In this document: piece after piece, positions 29,183 to 38,812 of the stretch
Layout: the number at the start of each line of letters is the position of its first letter
Numbering within the stretch: position 1 is the first letter of the stretch
Assembly: GCF_040687965.1 (NCBI RefSeq)
Contig: NZ_CP156084.1
Span: 386,501 to 450,500, forward strand
DNA length: 64,000 nucleotides
Origin: Methylocystis echinoides
GTDB lineage: Bacteria; Pseudomonadota; Alphaproteobacteria; Rhizobiales; Beijerinckiaceae
Reading direction: 5' to 3'
Translations under genes and position numbers: made by a program
The notes under the pieces: generated by a model
Seen by the model: the letters and a program-made list of their open reading frames with translations, nothing else
Told to the model about the DNA's origin: nothing
The model's database searches: none

Positions 29183-29527
29183 ATGATCCCTCCACATGCT
29201 CGTATTGTTCTGGCGACGACACCGGTCGATTTTCGCAAAGGCCCGGACGGGCTGGCGTCGCTCGTGCGCGACGCTGGCGGCGATCCCTTCGGGGGCGCCC
29301 TTTACGTCTTTCGAGCCAAGCGCGCCGATCGCGTGAAGATTATCTGGTGGGACGGCACGAGCCTGTGCCTGTTCGCCAAGCGACTGGAGACAGATCGTTT
29401 CTGCTGGCCGAAGCTCATGTCGGGAACGATCCATATGTCCGTTTCCCAGCTTACGGCCCTCGTCGAGGGCATGGATTGGACACGGCTTCGCAGCGCCCCC
29501 CAAACAAGGCCGACGAGCGTCGGCTGA
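29183..29527 (+). CDS. tnpB: IS66-family TnpB (Orf2)
   Basis: A 114-residue IS66 accessory protein with the hallmark PVDFRKGPDGLASLVRD and ALYVFRAKRADRVKIIWWDG, and CLFAKRLETDRFCWP near the middle. It appears full length from the ATG at 29183. TnpB of IS66 is needed for transposition together with TnpA and TnpC. Here TnpA is missing and TnpC is broken, so it is part of a dead element. Confidence 0.85.
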   Translation: MIPPHARIVLATTPVDFRKGPDGLASLVRDAGGDPFGGALYVFRAKRADRVKIIWWDGTSLCLFAKRLETDRFCWPKLMSGTIHMSVSQLTALVEGMDWTRLRSAPQTRPTSVG

Positions 29528-29599
29528 AGATGCGGCATAGTGATTCAGGGAGAAGAAAGGGGCGCCACAAGTCGCCGGTTTTATGCTTGTCTTTAGAGC

Positions 29600-31165
29600 A
29601 TGGACGGCGACCTGCACGACCTCCCGGACGACCCCGCGGCGCTGAAGGCGATGATCGCCGACATGCGGCTTTCGCACGTCTCTCCAGGCGGAAGTCGTGG
29701 CGCTGAAAGCGGCGGGCGCCGAGGCGCAGGCGCGGATCGAACGTCTGCATCTTCTGTTGAAAACCATTCAACGCGCGACCTACGGGCGCAGCTCCGAGAA
29801 GCTCGACGACAGCCAATACGCCTTCTCCTTCGAAGAAGTGCAGACGGGGCTTGGCGCGGTCGAGGCCAAACTGGAAAGCCTTCGGCCAAAAGCGGCTCAT
29901 AAATCCGGCGGCCGTCGTCCGCTACCGGGGCATCTGGAGCGGATAGAAGAAGTCATCGAGCCGGATCCGCTGACGTGCGCCTGCGGCGCTTGTGCGCGGG
30001 TAAAGATCGGGGAGGACGTCACCGAACGCCTCGACGTCACCGCGCCAAAGTTCCGCGTGATCGTCACGCGCCGCCCCCGATACGCCTGCACGGCATGCCG
30101 CGAGAGCATCATCGAGGCGCCGGCTCCCGCCCGCCTAATCGAGGGTGGCATCGCCACGGAGCGGCTTCTCGCCGCCATTGCCGTCTCCAAATACGCCGAT
30201 GGATTGCCGCTCTACCGCCAGGAGACAATCTTTGCGCGCGAGAGAGTCGAACTCGGGCGTAATCTCATGGCCGGCTGGATGGGGCATGTCGGCTTCCATC
30301 TCGAGCCGCTGGCCGAACGCCTCTTTGAGGTTGTCAGGGCTGCTGACAGAATCTTCGCCGACGAGACAACCTTGCCGGTGCTTGCGCCCGGACGGGGCCG
30401 AACGCGGACTGGCTATTTGTGGACCTATCTGCGAGACGACCGGCCCTGGGGCGGCGCCGGGCCGCCGATCGTCGTCTACCGCTTTGAGGACAGCCGCGGT
30501 GCGGAGCGCCTCGAACGGCATCTGGCAGGCTGGCGCGGCATCCTTCAATGCGACGGCTATGCGGCCTATCGCCGACTTGCGGAGCCCGACCGGCCCGGGG
30601 GACCGGTGACGCTTGCCTGCTGCTGGTCGCATCTGCGCCGGGAGTTTTACAAACTCCATATCGCGGGGGTCTCGCAGACGGCGACCTGGACAGTCGAGCG
30701 CATGGCGGACCTATGGGCGGTCGAGGAGCAGATCAGAGGTTGCGATCCGCAAACCCGTCGTGACGTTCGCCGCCATTCCTCAACGCCGATTGTTGACGAG
30801 CTTCAGACTCAATGGGAAGCCGAGCTGGCGCGGATCTCCGGAAAATCCAAACTTGCGGAGCCGATCCGATACGGCCTGACTCGGACGGAGTTCCGATGCT
30901 TTCTTGATGACGGCCGCGTCGAGCTCGACAACAATAGCGTGGAGCGCGCAATCCGCCCGCAGACCATCACGCGTAAAAATGTGCTGTTCGCGGGTCAGAG
31001 GCGGGCGGCGACACCTGGGCGACAATCGCATCGCTCCTGGCAACCGCGCGTCTCAACGACGTCGATCCCAACGCATGGCTGACGCAGACGCTCGAGCGAA
31101 TCGCCGCCGGTTGGCCCAACAAAGACATCGACGCACTCATGCCCTGGAACTTCGCAAGCCCCTGA
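29600..31165 (+). pseudogene. tnpC: IS66-family transposase TnpC, frameshifted
   Basis: Reads as TnpC in three consecutive frames. MDGDLHDLPDDPAALKAMIA starts at 29600; a shift near 29685 leads into LQAEVVALKAAG and the long central frame (29697-31000) with the zinc-binding, DDE and DNNSVERAIRP regions. A second shift near 31000 moves to TWATIASLLATARLND and the normal ending ALMPWNFASP at 31165. Both changes are single-base-type indels, so the transposase is inactive unless they are sequencing errors. Confidence 0.85.
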
Positions 31166-31194
31166 CGCCAAGCGTTGGACGCTTACCTCGGGAG

Positions 31195-31551
31195 CGCCCC
31201 AAACATCGATTATCGCTTGCAGCTTTCGCGCCCTTATTGCCGTCGCGCCTTGCTGATGCACGCGGACAACGGAGCTGTCGATTATCTGCACATCGCCCTC
31301 ATGCGCCTTGACGATCGCGTCCATCAGACGATCCCAGACGCCGGCCATTCGTCAGCGGTTGAACCGATTGTAGACCGTCGTGCGTGGACCATAGCGCTCT
31401 GGCAAGCCACCCCACGGCGCGCCGAGCGCAACAACCAGAAAATGCCGTTGAGAACACGCCGGTCATCAACCTGCGGGACGCCACGGGGCTTGTTGGGGAG
31501 GTGCGGCTCGTTCGCCTTCCACTCGAAATCGGTCAGCTCATAATGGGCCAT
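31195..31551 (-). pseudogene. IS5-family (IS427-like) transposase fragment
   Basis: The N-terminal part of an IS5-type transposase on the minus strand: MAHYELTDFEWKANEPHLPN, PRGVPQVDDRRVLNGIFWLL, then in another frame PERYGPRTTVYNRFNR, an in-frame TGA where Trp is expected, and AGVWDRLMDAIVKAHEGDVQ with IIDSSVVRVHQQGA. It stops at the IS66 right end. At least one frameshift and one stop make it inactive. Confidence 0.8.
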
Positions 31552-31655
31552 GGCAAAGCTCCTTCGAGGAGCTTGAATCACGCCACTGACGATTCGGGAA
31601 TCCCGACCGCGCCGTTTATGAGTTTACGTCCTAGTATAAATGCAGACAGGTAGGT

Positions 31656-33332
31656 TTAGTTCGAACTCTCTTTGCGCACTTCAAACAGATTGAATAGCGT
31701 CGCTTTCTTCCTGAGCTCGAACGACCACCCCTCGCTAGCGAGCTGTTCATGAACCCACGCACCCGATGCGTCACAAAACAACAAAAATTTTCGATGATCT
31801 CTAAGGAATTGGTCATAATCCGCTACGTTCGTCCGGAACCAGGGACCGACAAGGCGATACATGCCTTTTTCCACGCTTGTAACGCCAAGCCAGCGGCTCG
31901 CGTATTCGCGATTGCTGAGATAGACGAGACGGTCCTTGATGGGCGCTTGGGCATAATGGCTAAGCTCGAGAAACTTATGCGTTTCACAGGACACAATAGG
32001 TATTGATGCGTCCGTGTCGGACTGGAGGATATCAACCGCAGCAGCAAGCTCGTTACGCTTAGCTTTAGCTTCCTTGAGGATTTGCCAGCCGGCTAACGCA
32101 AGGAATACAGCGACGCTCATGGCGCTGGCTTTGGCGAAGGAGCCGTTCCTACCAAACGGCAAAAAACATATCGAGAGGATGGTCGCCGTGATGATGCTTA
32201 CGCCGAATATCATCTGGATGAAATAGCGATCGACAAACGCGCCCTTCACAACGTAGGTGACAATCAGGCCCAAGAATGGCAGAAGCGACGCTCCTATTGC
32301 AATAGCCCATTCTGCAGGAGGAAGTGGGTTTGCGGGCCGTATTTCTTCGCTATAGGGCTCCCTGAGCCAGCCCCTGATCGCTAACGGGACCAGCCAGCTC
32401 ATAGCAAGTATGGGCGCGCTCCACGCGCTGATGTAAGCAACCCTTACGACATAAGCGGCGTCGGCCAAGGATCCTCGCGAGGCCCAAAAGGTTCCAACAT
32501 TTTCCTTCGCGCTTATGAACAACAAGGGGAGATTCAGGCCCAAGGAGGCTAGGGGCGCGAGAAAAAGCACCGCGATCACTGCTAGGTCGAAGGCGTGCGA
32601 GGAACGTTCGCGCAAAGCTTCGCCTAGAACGAGGATCGGAAGGATCAGGACGCCAAAGTAGTGAATCCCTGGCAACACAAAAAGCGAGACCGTCAATAAA
32701 AAAAGAGCAGGGCGACGCCACTTTGAGTCTCCAGCCGCTTGCCATGCGCAAAGGGCAAGACCTGTGAAGCCAACTAAAAGTCCGTAGGGCCGTCCCTCAC
32801 TAAGGTATGAAGCAAATCCAGTCGCCGCCGGCAACATGGCTCCAATGGCTGCGTAGGAGGGACCAATTCGGCGACGAAGGACAAAGAAAATCGACGACAG
32901 TCCGACCAGAAATCCGAGGAATGACGGCAATCGTACAGTCACCTCACTGGCGCCGAACCAATGTAAGACATTCCACATAATGATGTAGTAGAAATACGGC
33001 ATCTGCTCGCCACCCGTGGCAAGAGCCTGCCAGACCTCCGAGAGCGATGCCAAGGAGCCGATGTAATATGTGAATAGTTCGTCGTTCCATAAAGGACGTA
33101 TCGACAAAGATGAAAACGTGAAGGCAAGGAACGGCAAAAGTCCTATCGTCAAGAAAATCGAGCCAAACCGAGCGAGACTTGCGTCCGCCATTCTTATCAA
33201 GAACTCAATACGAGTCTGTTTTGGCAGGAAATTCACGATCTTTCCTTTTATATCGACCTGCCCACACCGGTTCAGATGAAACGATCCGGATCCCGCTGCT
33301 TGGGCTGTGGCTTTATTTATTAGCGACCACAC
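31656..33332 (-). CDS. GT39-like (ArnT/PMT-type) membrane glycosyltransferase
   Basis: 558 residues if started at 33332; an ATG at 33191 (510 residues) is a good alternative, because the family-like part begins shortly after it. There are about eleven or twelve hydrophobic segments, an acidic motif in the first external loop (WNDELFTYY) and SEGRPYGLLV, both typical of polyprenyl-phosphate-sugar-using GT-C enzymes such as ArnT. The C-terminal 130 residues are soluble. It is divergent from the HAD-UbiA/DprE1/DprE2 operon and is a natural candidate to use the lipid-linked sugar that operon makes, which is inference. Confidence 0.75.
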   Translation of the reverse strand: MWSLINKATAQAAGSGSFHLNRCGQVDIKGKIVNFLPKQTRIEFLIRMADASLARFGSIFLTIGLLPFLAFTFSSLSIRPLWNDELFTYYIGSLASLSEVWQALATGGEQMPYFYYIIMWNVLHWFGASEVTVRLPSFLGFLVGLSSIFFVLRRRIGPSYAAIGAMLPAATGFASYLSEGRPYGLLVGFTGLALCAWQAAGDSKWRRPALFLLTVSLFVLPGIHYFGVLILPILVLGEALRERSSHAFDLAVIAVLFLAPLASLGLNLPLLFISAKENVGTFWASRGSLADAAYVVRVAYISAWSAPILAMSWLVPLAIRGWLREPYSEEIRPANPLPPAEWAIAIGASLLPFLGLIVTYVVKGAFVDRYFIQMIFGVSIITATILSICFLPFGRNGSFAKASAMSVAVFLALAGWQILKEAKAKRNELAAAVDILQSDTDASIPIVSCETHKFLELSHYAQAPIKDRLVYLSNREYASRWLGVTSVEKGMYRLVGPWFRTNVADYDQFLRDHRKFLLFCDASGAWVHEQLASEGWSFELRKKATLFNLFEVRKESSN

Positions 33333-33441
33333 GCTGGCGATACAAGCGCCAATGAGCCTTTATCTTGGCTATATATTTGGGATTTAGGGACTTTGATCTT
33401 AATTGTGCCTCTGATACAGCTCAATTTAAATCGACTTCCGC

Positions 33442-34938
33442 ATGTCAATAGGCCCCAACTACATGACCTTTTCAGTCCATGGTTCCGATGTTCGTCGAGC
33501 GGTTGATAGTATACCTCACGATGTCTCCATCCCCTTGGTGTTAGACATTGAAACGCTGTTCGCAACGGCGATCCACCACGAGTCGATTTTATTCTTTTTG
33601 AAGCGCCACCCCGCTTGGAGGCTTCCTTATTGGCTCCTCAGGAACCGAAGGACGCTGAAGCAATCGATCTCCTCTGCGCTCTCGGATGACGAGGCGACAA
33701 GTCTGCCTATCAACGAAGATCTGGTCGCGCTGGCGGCGGAGGAAGCCAGTCGAGGGCGCGAGGTCGTTATCGTCACAAGCTCGAATGTCCCATTAAATTC
33801 AAAATTGCAGAAGCAGTTCGTTTTTGTTAGTAATGTGCTCGTTTTGGCGGACAGCGGGAACAGTCTCGATCGATCCGCCAAGGCAAAGGAAATTGCAAGG
33901 CGCTTCCCTGAGGGGTTTATCTATGCGGGTAATTCCGCGTCCGATCTCGATGTCTGGACCGTCGCCTCGGCCGCGATTCTGACGAGGCGATCGACGACGT
34001 TGCAGAAGCAGATCAGCGAACGCACCGAACTCTTCGCTACAGTGCCTGCTAAGCGGCTTGGTTTGAACTCTTTACGTCGCGGACTGCGAGTTCATCAATG
34101 GGCCAAAAACGCTTTGATATTTGTGCCCCTCATCTTGGGAGGCAAGGTAGCGGACGCATCAGCGTGGTTATACGCACTGGGATGCTTTTTGGCCATCAGC
34201 CTCCTGGCGTCCTCCACCTACGTCCTCAACGATCTGCTGGATCTCGCTGACGATCGAAAGCATTGGTCCAAGAGGCACAGGCCTCTTGCCAACGGCGAAC
34301 TCCCTATCGCGACAGGGGTGGGTCTGATGGCTGGCGGAGCGGTTCTGGCTTTTTCGATCGGCCTTGCAATTGGACAATCCTGCGCGCTGATGCTCCTGGT
34401 GTACCTTTGCATTAGCCTGTTGTATTCGTGGCGGCTCAAACGCGAGCCGTTGATAGATGTCTTCGTTCTCGCCGCGTTGTTTTCATTGCGCCTCGGTTTG
34501 GGCATGGTCGTGGCTGATGTGCCTTTTTCGATGTGGCTGCTGGTCTTCTCGATGTTCCTGTTCTTTTCCCTTTCGACTGCTAAGCGGCAAACGGAAATCG
34601 CGCGCATGGTTGAACATGGGCATCGAAAGACGCCGGGGAGGGGGTACTACGCGAGTGACGGTCCCCTTCTTCTCGCGCTCGGCGTCGGCGCGATGATCGC
34701 CACAGTTCTTATCATGGTAATCTATCTCGTCGAGGATGCCTTTCCCGTTGGTTACTATAAAAATCCGAATTTTCTCTGGGGTTTCCCCGTGATCATCTTC
34801 CTTTGGCTGGGGAGGATTTGGCTGCTTGCTCACCGGGGGGAGCTCCAAGATGACCCGGTCGCATTTGCGCTCAAGGACCGTGTCAGCCTAATTTATGGGG
34901 CGATGATGGTTCTGATTTTTGCCGCAGCGGTGGCGTAG
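33442..34938 (+). CDS. HAD-UbiA fusion; polyprenyl-phosphate phosphoribosyltransferase-like
   Basis: 498 residues. Residues 30-190 form a HAD-like domain, but motif I reads LVLDIETLFA: Asp35 is kept, Asp+2 is Glu37 and the usual Gly is missing, so phosphatase activity is doubtful. Motif IV (YAGNSASDLD) is present. Residues 205-498 are a UbiA prenyltransferase with about eight membrane segments, the metal-diphosphate motif NDLLDLADDRKH (Asn263, Asp264, Asp267) and a second DVFVLAALFSLR motif. UbiA proteins next to dprE1/dprE2 transfer phosphoribose from PRPP to polyprenyl phosphate (Rv3806c in mycobacteria). It heads the operon, 13 bases before the DprE1-like gene. Confidence 0.85.
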   Translation: MSIGPNYMTFSVHGSDVRRAVDSIPHDVSIPLVLDIETLFATAIHHESILFFLKRHPAWRLPYWLLRNRRTLKQSISSALSDDEATSLPINEDLVALAAEEASRGREVVIVTSSNVPLNSKLQKQFVFVSNVLVLADSGNSLDRSAKAKEIARRFPEGFIYAGNSASDLDVWTVASAAILTRRSTTLQKQISERTELFATVPAKRLGLNSLRRGLRVHQWAKNALIFVPLILGGKVADASAWLYALGCFLAISLLASSTYVLNDLLDLADDRKHWSKRHRPLANGELPIATGVGLMAGGAVLAFSIGLAIGQSCALMLLVYLCISLLYSWRLKREPLIDVFVLAALFSLRLGLGMVVADVPFSMWLLVFSMFLFFSLSTAKRQTEIARMVEHGHRKTPGRGYYASDGPLLLALGVGAMIATVLIMVIYLVEDAFPVGYYKNPNFLWGFPVIIFLWLGRIWLLAHRGELQDDPVAFALKDRVSLIYGAMMVLIFAAAVA

Positions 34939-34951
34939 AAGAGATAAGATT

Positions 34952-36277
34952 GTGAGCTCTCCTCCCCTCATCGATCGTGACGATTATTGCTCGTGGGGTA
35001 GAGTTGTCCGCCGGAGGCAGCGTGTCGTTCGTCCGCATTTTTTTTCTGAATTGCCCGGCCTCGTCGGCCTTCCTTCGTCCAAGCTTGCGATTGGGCGACG
35101 GCGATCATACGGTGACTCTTGTCTCAATAGCGATGGCTCGCTCATCGATATGTGCGGTCTTGATCGCTTCATTTCTTTCGATGCCAAAAAGGGCGTTCTG
35201 CGGGCCGAAGCGGGGGTAGTCCTTTCCGATATTCTCCACCTTACCGTGCCGAGCGGCTGGTTTTTGCCCACGACGCCCGGGACGCGCTTCGTTACGCTTG
35301 GCGGCGCTGTCGCCAATGACGTGCATGGCAAAAACCACCATAGCGCAGGCTCAATCGGCCGCCATGTGCGGGCGATAGGTCTGCTTCGGAGCGACCGGGG
35401 GAGATTGACGGTTACGCCGGCGTCGGAGGTTGCGCTGTACTCGGCGACAATCGGTGGGCTCGGCCTGACCGGAGTCATCGAATGGGTCGAGCTCGATCTT
35501 GCCAGAATAGCCGCCGCCCACGTTGACGTTGAGTGCCTGCCTTTTGAAAATCTGGAAGAGTTTTGGGCGCTCTCCGCGGAAAGCGTCGGGAATTTCGAAC
35601 ATACGGTCGCGTGGATCGATTGCGTTTCAAAGGGCTCGAAGATCGGTCGAGGAATTTTCACGCGGGGCAATTGGTCGACAACCGGCTCGCTCATCCCTCA
35701 TAAGGACGAAACTTGGAAGACCGTACCTATAGAAGCGCCGTCTTCCTTGCTGAACACTCGCTCGATCGGTGCATTCAACGAGGTCTATTACCATCTGCAA
35801 AAACGAAAGAGGAAGTCTCGGCTCCATTACGCCCCGTTCTTTTATCCGCTAGACTCTGTCTTGCATTGGAATCGGCTATATGGCCGCAGCGGCATGCTGC
35901 AATATCAATGCGTCATCCCCAAAGGGGAAGCTCGTCGGGCGATCCCGCATATGCTGAGCGAAATTACCAGGAGCGGGGGCGCCTCTTTCCTTGCTGTCCT
36001 GAAAACTTTCGGGGCGCTCGCCTCCCCAGGGCTCCTGTCCTTTCCTCGGGAAGGCGCTACCCTGGCGATCGACTTTCCCAACCGTGGGCGAGATACTCTC
36101 GAGGCGCTCGCCCGTCTTGACCAGATCGTACAGGAGTTCCATGGCGCACTCTACCCGGCTAAGGACGGGCGCATGCCGGCGCGATTATTTCGTCAGTCCT
36201 TCCCCGGGTGGGAAGAATTCAGCAAGGCCACAGATCCTGCCATGAGTTCAGATTTCTGGCGACGAGTAGCTTCATGA
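34952..36277 (+). CDS. DprE1-like FAD-dependent decaprenylphosphoryl-ribose oxidase
   Basis: 441 residues from the GTG at 34952. The FAD-binding N-terminal half has GRRRSYGDSCLN, PTTPGTRFVTLGGAVANDVHG and KNHHSAGSIGRH; the C-terminal substrate domain has LYPAKDGRMP with the Lys equivalent to Mtb DprE1 Lys418. DprE1 oxidises the 2'-OH of polyprenyl-phospho-ribose, and DprE2 then reduces the ketone, giving the arabinose epimer. At the position of mycobacterial Cys387 (target of benzothiazinones) this protein has Ala (GATLAIDFP). It overlaps the DprE2-like gene by ATGA, which supports joint function. Confidence 0.88.
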   Translation: MSSPPLIDRDDYCSWGRVVRRRQRVVRPHFFSELPGLVGLPSSKLAIGRRRSYGDSCLNSDGSLIDMCGLDRFISFDAKKGVLRAEAGVVLSDILHLTVPSGWFLPTTPGTRFVTLGGAVANDVHGKNHHSAGSIGRHVRAIGLLRSDRGRLTVTPASEVALYSATIGGLGLTGVIEWVELDLARIAAAHVDVECLPFENLEEFWALSAESVGNFEHTVAWIDCVSKGSKIGRGIFTRGNWSTTGSLIPHKDETWKTVPIEAPSSLLNTRSIGAFNEVYYHLQKRKRKSRLHYAPFFYPLDSVLHWNRLYGRSGMLQYQCVIPKGEARRAIPHMLSEITRSGGASFLAVLKTFGALASPGLLSFPREGATLAIDFPNRGRDTLEALARLDQIVQEFHGALYPAKDGRMPARLFRQSFPGWEEFSKATDPAMSSDFWRRVAS

Positions 36278-37023
36278 CCGTGAGAGCGAGAAATATCATT
36301 GTCCTCGGTGCCACGTCTGCGATCGCAGAAGCCACGGCTCGCATTTGGGCGGCAGCCGGCGCGAACTTCGTGCTGGTCGGGCGGGACCCGGCGCGTCTTC
36401 AAGCGATCGCTCAAGATTTGAGCGTCAGGGGAGCTAAGAGTACGTCGATCGTGAGCATTGATTGCGTCCGGGCCAATGCGAGGGACGAGCTTCAAAAAAT
36501 GGTCAAGACGCTCGGCCGACTTGACCTCTTGCTCTTGGCCTATGGCGCTCTCGGAGATAAGGAGATACTGGAACAAGACCAGAAGGCCATTGAGCGCTTA
36601 GTCGCCACGAATTTTACGAGTTCCATCGCCTGGTCGCTTGCAGCCAGCCGTATTTTGGAGCAGCAGCGTTCCGGAACGCTCATTGTCTTGGGGTCTGTAG
36701 CTGGCGATCGCGGGCGTCAATCAAACTTCGTCTATGGCGCGACAAAAGCCGGTCTCGCATGCCTCGTTGAGGGAATTGCTCACAAATTGGCGCCAACGGG
36801 CGCTCGCGCCGTGGTAGTGAAGCCGGGTTTAGTGGATACACCCATGACCGAGGCATTTCAAAAAAAAGGTTTCCTCTGGTCTCGTCCGGAGGATGTCGCC
36901 CGGATCATCGCAAGGAGCGCCGAGCGTGGAGGCCCGATCGTATACGCTCCTTCATTTTGGGGGTGGATTATGTTGATTATACGCCTTGCCCCAACCTGGA
37001 TCTTCAACCGGCTCAGAATATGA
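36274..37023 (+). CDS. DprE2-like short-chain dehydrogenase
   Basis: 249 residues. The nucleotide loop is LGATSAIAEATAR, the catalytic Ser is in VLGSVAGDRG and the YxxxK is YGATKAG. The C-terminus is hydrophobic (WGWIMLIIRLAPTWIFNRLRI), as in DprE2, probably touching the membrane. Predicted role: reduction of the keto intermediate from the DprE1-like enzyme to a polyprenyl-phospho-arabinose-type donor. It overlaps both neighbours by four bases (ATGA), a tightly coupled operon. Confidence 0.88.
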   Translation: MTVRARNIIVLGATSAIAEATARIWAAAGANFVLVGRDPARLQAIAQDLSVRGAKSTSIVSIDCVRANARDELQKMVKTLGRLDLLLLAYGALGDKEILEQDQKAIERLVATNFTSSIAWSLAASRILEQQRSGTLIVLGSVAGDRGRQSNFVYGATKAGLACLVEGIAHKLAPTGARAVVVKPGLVDTPMTEAFQKKGFLWSRPEDVARIIARSAERGGPIVYAPSFWGWIMLIIRLAPTWIFNRLRI

Positions 37024-37481
37024 TTGGGTGCGCAGTGCCTTTCAAAAAAGTCATCCGGGACCTTGCAGGCGAACGGTCGCAGTTCGTCAAGTTCGTCGCG
37101 GCTGCTGGCCTGTCTGTTCCCGTCAATCTTGCGTCGCGCGCGTTATTTTCTTTGGTAACTTACTTTGAGGCGGCGGTTGCTTTGTCGCATTTGTGTGGGA
37201 TGACGACCGCCTACACGCTGACGAAACTTTTCGTGTTTGAACCGACGGGAAGACCCGTTGCCTCCGAGTTTACGCGTTTTGCGATCGTAAACGCCGCGTC
37301 GCTCGTTCAAACGTGGATCGTAGCCGTTGGCCTCGTGAGGCTCGTCTGGCCGTTTTTCGACGTAACGTTCTATCCGGAACTGACGGCGCATTTTATCGGC
37401 CTATCAAGTTCCGCTGTGACGTCGTATTTCGGACACAAGAAACTCTCCTTTGCCCGCACGGGGACGATCGCGGAGCGTTAG
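37020..37481 (+). CDS. GtrA-family membrane protein
   Basis: 153 residues with four predicted membrane segments and the GtrA-like ends FVKFVAAAGLSVPVNLASR and SSAVTSYFGHKKLSF. GtrA proteins are associated with moving or presenting lipid-linked sugars across the inner membrane. The start overlaps the DprE2-like stop (ATGA). In this operon it is a candidate flippase component for the polyprenyl-linked pentose, as proposed for GtrA-like proteins in mycobacterial arabinan synthesis. Confidence 0.85.
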   Translation: MIGCAVPFKKVIRDLAGERSQFVKFVAAAGLSVPVNLASRALFSLVTYFEAAVALSHLCGMTTAYTLTKLFVFEPTGRPVASEFTRFAIVNAASLVQTWIVAVGLVRLVWPFFDVTFYPELTAHFIGLSSSAVTSYFGHKKLSFARTGTIAER

Positions 37482-37528
37482 CAGTCGTAGCTGGCGGATA
37501 TGTCCATCTTCTGTCCTGTAGGTCTCGA

Positions 37529-38812
37529 ATGTCTAAAGTAATTATTATTGGAGCCGGCGCGATGGGCTTGGCGGCTGCCTATCAGGCGGCGACGGAAGGC
37601 CATAGCGTCGAGGTTCTGGAAGCAGCGCCCGAGCCGGGCGGAATGGCGGCTCATTTCGACCTGAGCGGTCTTTCGATTGAGCGCTTCTATCATTTTGTGT
37701 GTAAGTCCGACGCGCCGACTTTCCAGCTCATGGAAGAGCTTGGAATCGGAGATAAAATTCGGTGGAAGCGCACGACCATGGGGTATTTTACGGGGGGGCG
37801 TCTGCACCCCTGGGGCGATCCATTGTCCTTGCTGAAATTTCCTGAGGTCAGCTTGATTTCTCGATTGAGATACGCGTTGTTCGCATTTGTCTCGATCCGC
37901 AGAAGGAATTGGCCGGCACTCGAAAACGAGCCGGCCCGAACCTGGATCGAAGGCTGGTGTGGATCCGATGTTTATGATCGACTATGGCGACCGCTATTCC
38001 ACTACAAATTCTACCGATACGCCGATGACATTTCCGCAGCATGGATATGGACAAGAATCAAACGGCTGGGAAAGTCGCGGAAGTCAATCTTTAGTGAGCA
38101 GCTCGGGCATATAGAAGGTGGTAGCCAGACTCTGGTGAATGCGCTGCGGCAAGGAATAGAAGCTCTCGGCGGTGAGATAAAATGTTCCTGCCCTGCAGAA
38201 AGGGTGATGACAGAAGCAGGCCGAGTGGTCGGCGTGAGGACGCCGCATGGAACGCTCCGAGCCGACGCGGTTATTTGCACCGCGCCCATACCTTTGGTTC
38301 CAGATCTCGTCCCTGACCTTCCCGAAGACTTGCTCGCGCGCTACCGCAGCATCGAGAACATCGGCGTTTGCTGCCTTGTTTTCCTGCTCAATCGCTCAGT
38401 GACGCCTCACTTCTGGGTTAACGTTTCGGAACCGGGAATAGAGATCCCAGGATTCGTCGAGTTCTCGAACCTGAGAGACCTGGAAAACACTGTCATTTAT
38501 ATTCCGTATTATATGCCTACAGATCACCCCAAGTTTAGCTGGTCAGACGATGAGCTCCTCGGCGAAGCCCTCTCATACCTGCAGCGCGTAAATCCTGAAA
38601 TACAGCGCGAAGATGTTTGCGCCTCGCATGTCGGCCGATTACGTTACGCTCAGCCTGTTTGCACGACAGGGTTTGCAGCGCGTATCCCGCCTGTCCGGAC
38701 GCCGATCGACGGGCTGCAAATCGCTGACACCTGCTTCTATTACCCGGAAGATCGGGGCTTGTCCGAGAGCATCAGACTCGGAAGAGCGATGGGACAGAAC
38801 ATATCGCCTTAG
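37529..38812 (+). CDS. FAD-dependent amine-oxidase-fold oxidoreductase
   Basis: 427 residues beginning with the dinucleotide loop VIIIGAGAMGLAAAYQA and the PEPGGMAAHFDL segment, with a C-terminal FAD-contact region (DGLQIADTCFYYPEDRGL). The family includes protoporphyrinogen oxidase-like and UDP-galactopyranose mutase-like enzymes; members in polysaccharide clusters are usually annotated only as NAD(P)/FAD-dependent oxidoreductase. The ATG at 37529 follows the GtrA gene by 47 bases. Its substrate is probably an envelope sugar or lipid-linked intermediate (inferred from context). Confidence 0.75.
   Translation: MSKVIIIGAGAMGLAAAYQAATEGHSVEVLEAAPEPGGMAAHFDLSGLSIERFYHFVCKSDAPTFQLMEELGIGDKIRWKRTTMGYFTGGRLHPWGDPLSLLKFPEVSLISRLRYALFAFVSIRRRNWPALENEPARTWIEGWCGSDVYDRLWRPLFHYKFYRYADDISAAWIWTRIKRLGKSRKSIFSEQLGHIEGGSQTLVNALRQGIEALGGEIKCSCPAERVMTEAGRVVGVRTPHGTLRADAVICTAPIPLVPDLVPDLPEDLLARYRSIENIGVCCLVFLLNRSVTPHFWVNVSEPGIEIPGFVEFSNLRDLENTVIYIPYYMPTDHPKFSWSDDELLGEALSYLQRVNPEIQREDVCASHVGRLRYAQPVCTTGFAARIPPVRTPIDGLQIADTCFYYPEDRGLSESIRLGRAMGQNISP

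Larger units (their letters stand above)
29183..31186 (+). mobile_element. Left-truncated IS66-family element
   Basis: Contains tnpB and broken tnpC. The right end is recognisable as ...GACGCTTAC at 31178-31186, which reads GTAAGCGTC outward, the IS66 type of terminus. The left terminus and tnpA are absent. To the right it abuts a fragment of an IS5-family transposase, suggesting insertion into or recombination with that older element. Confidence 0.75.
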
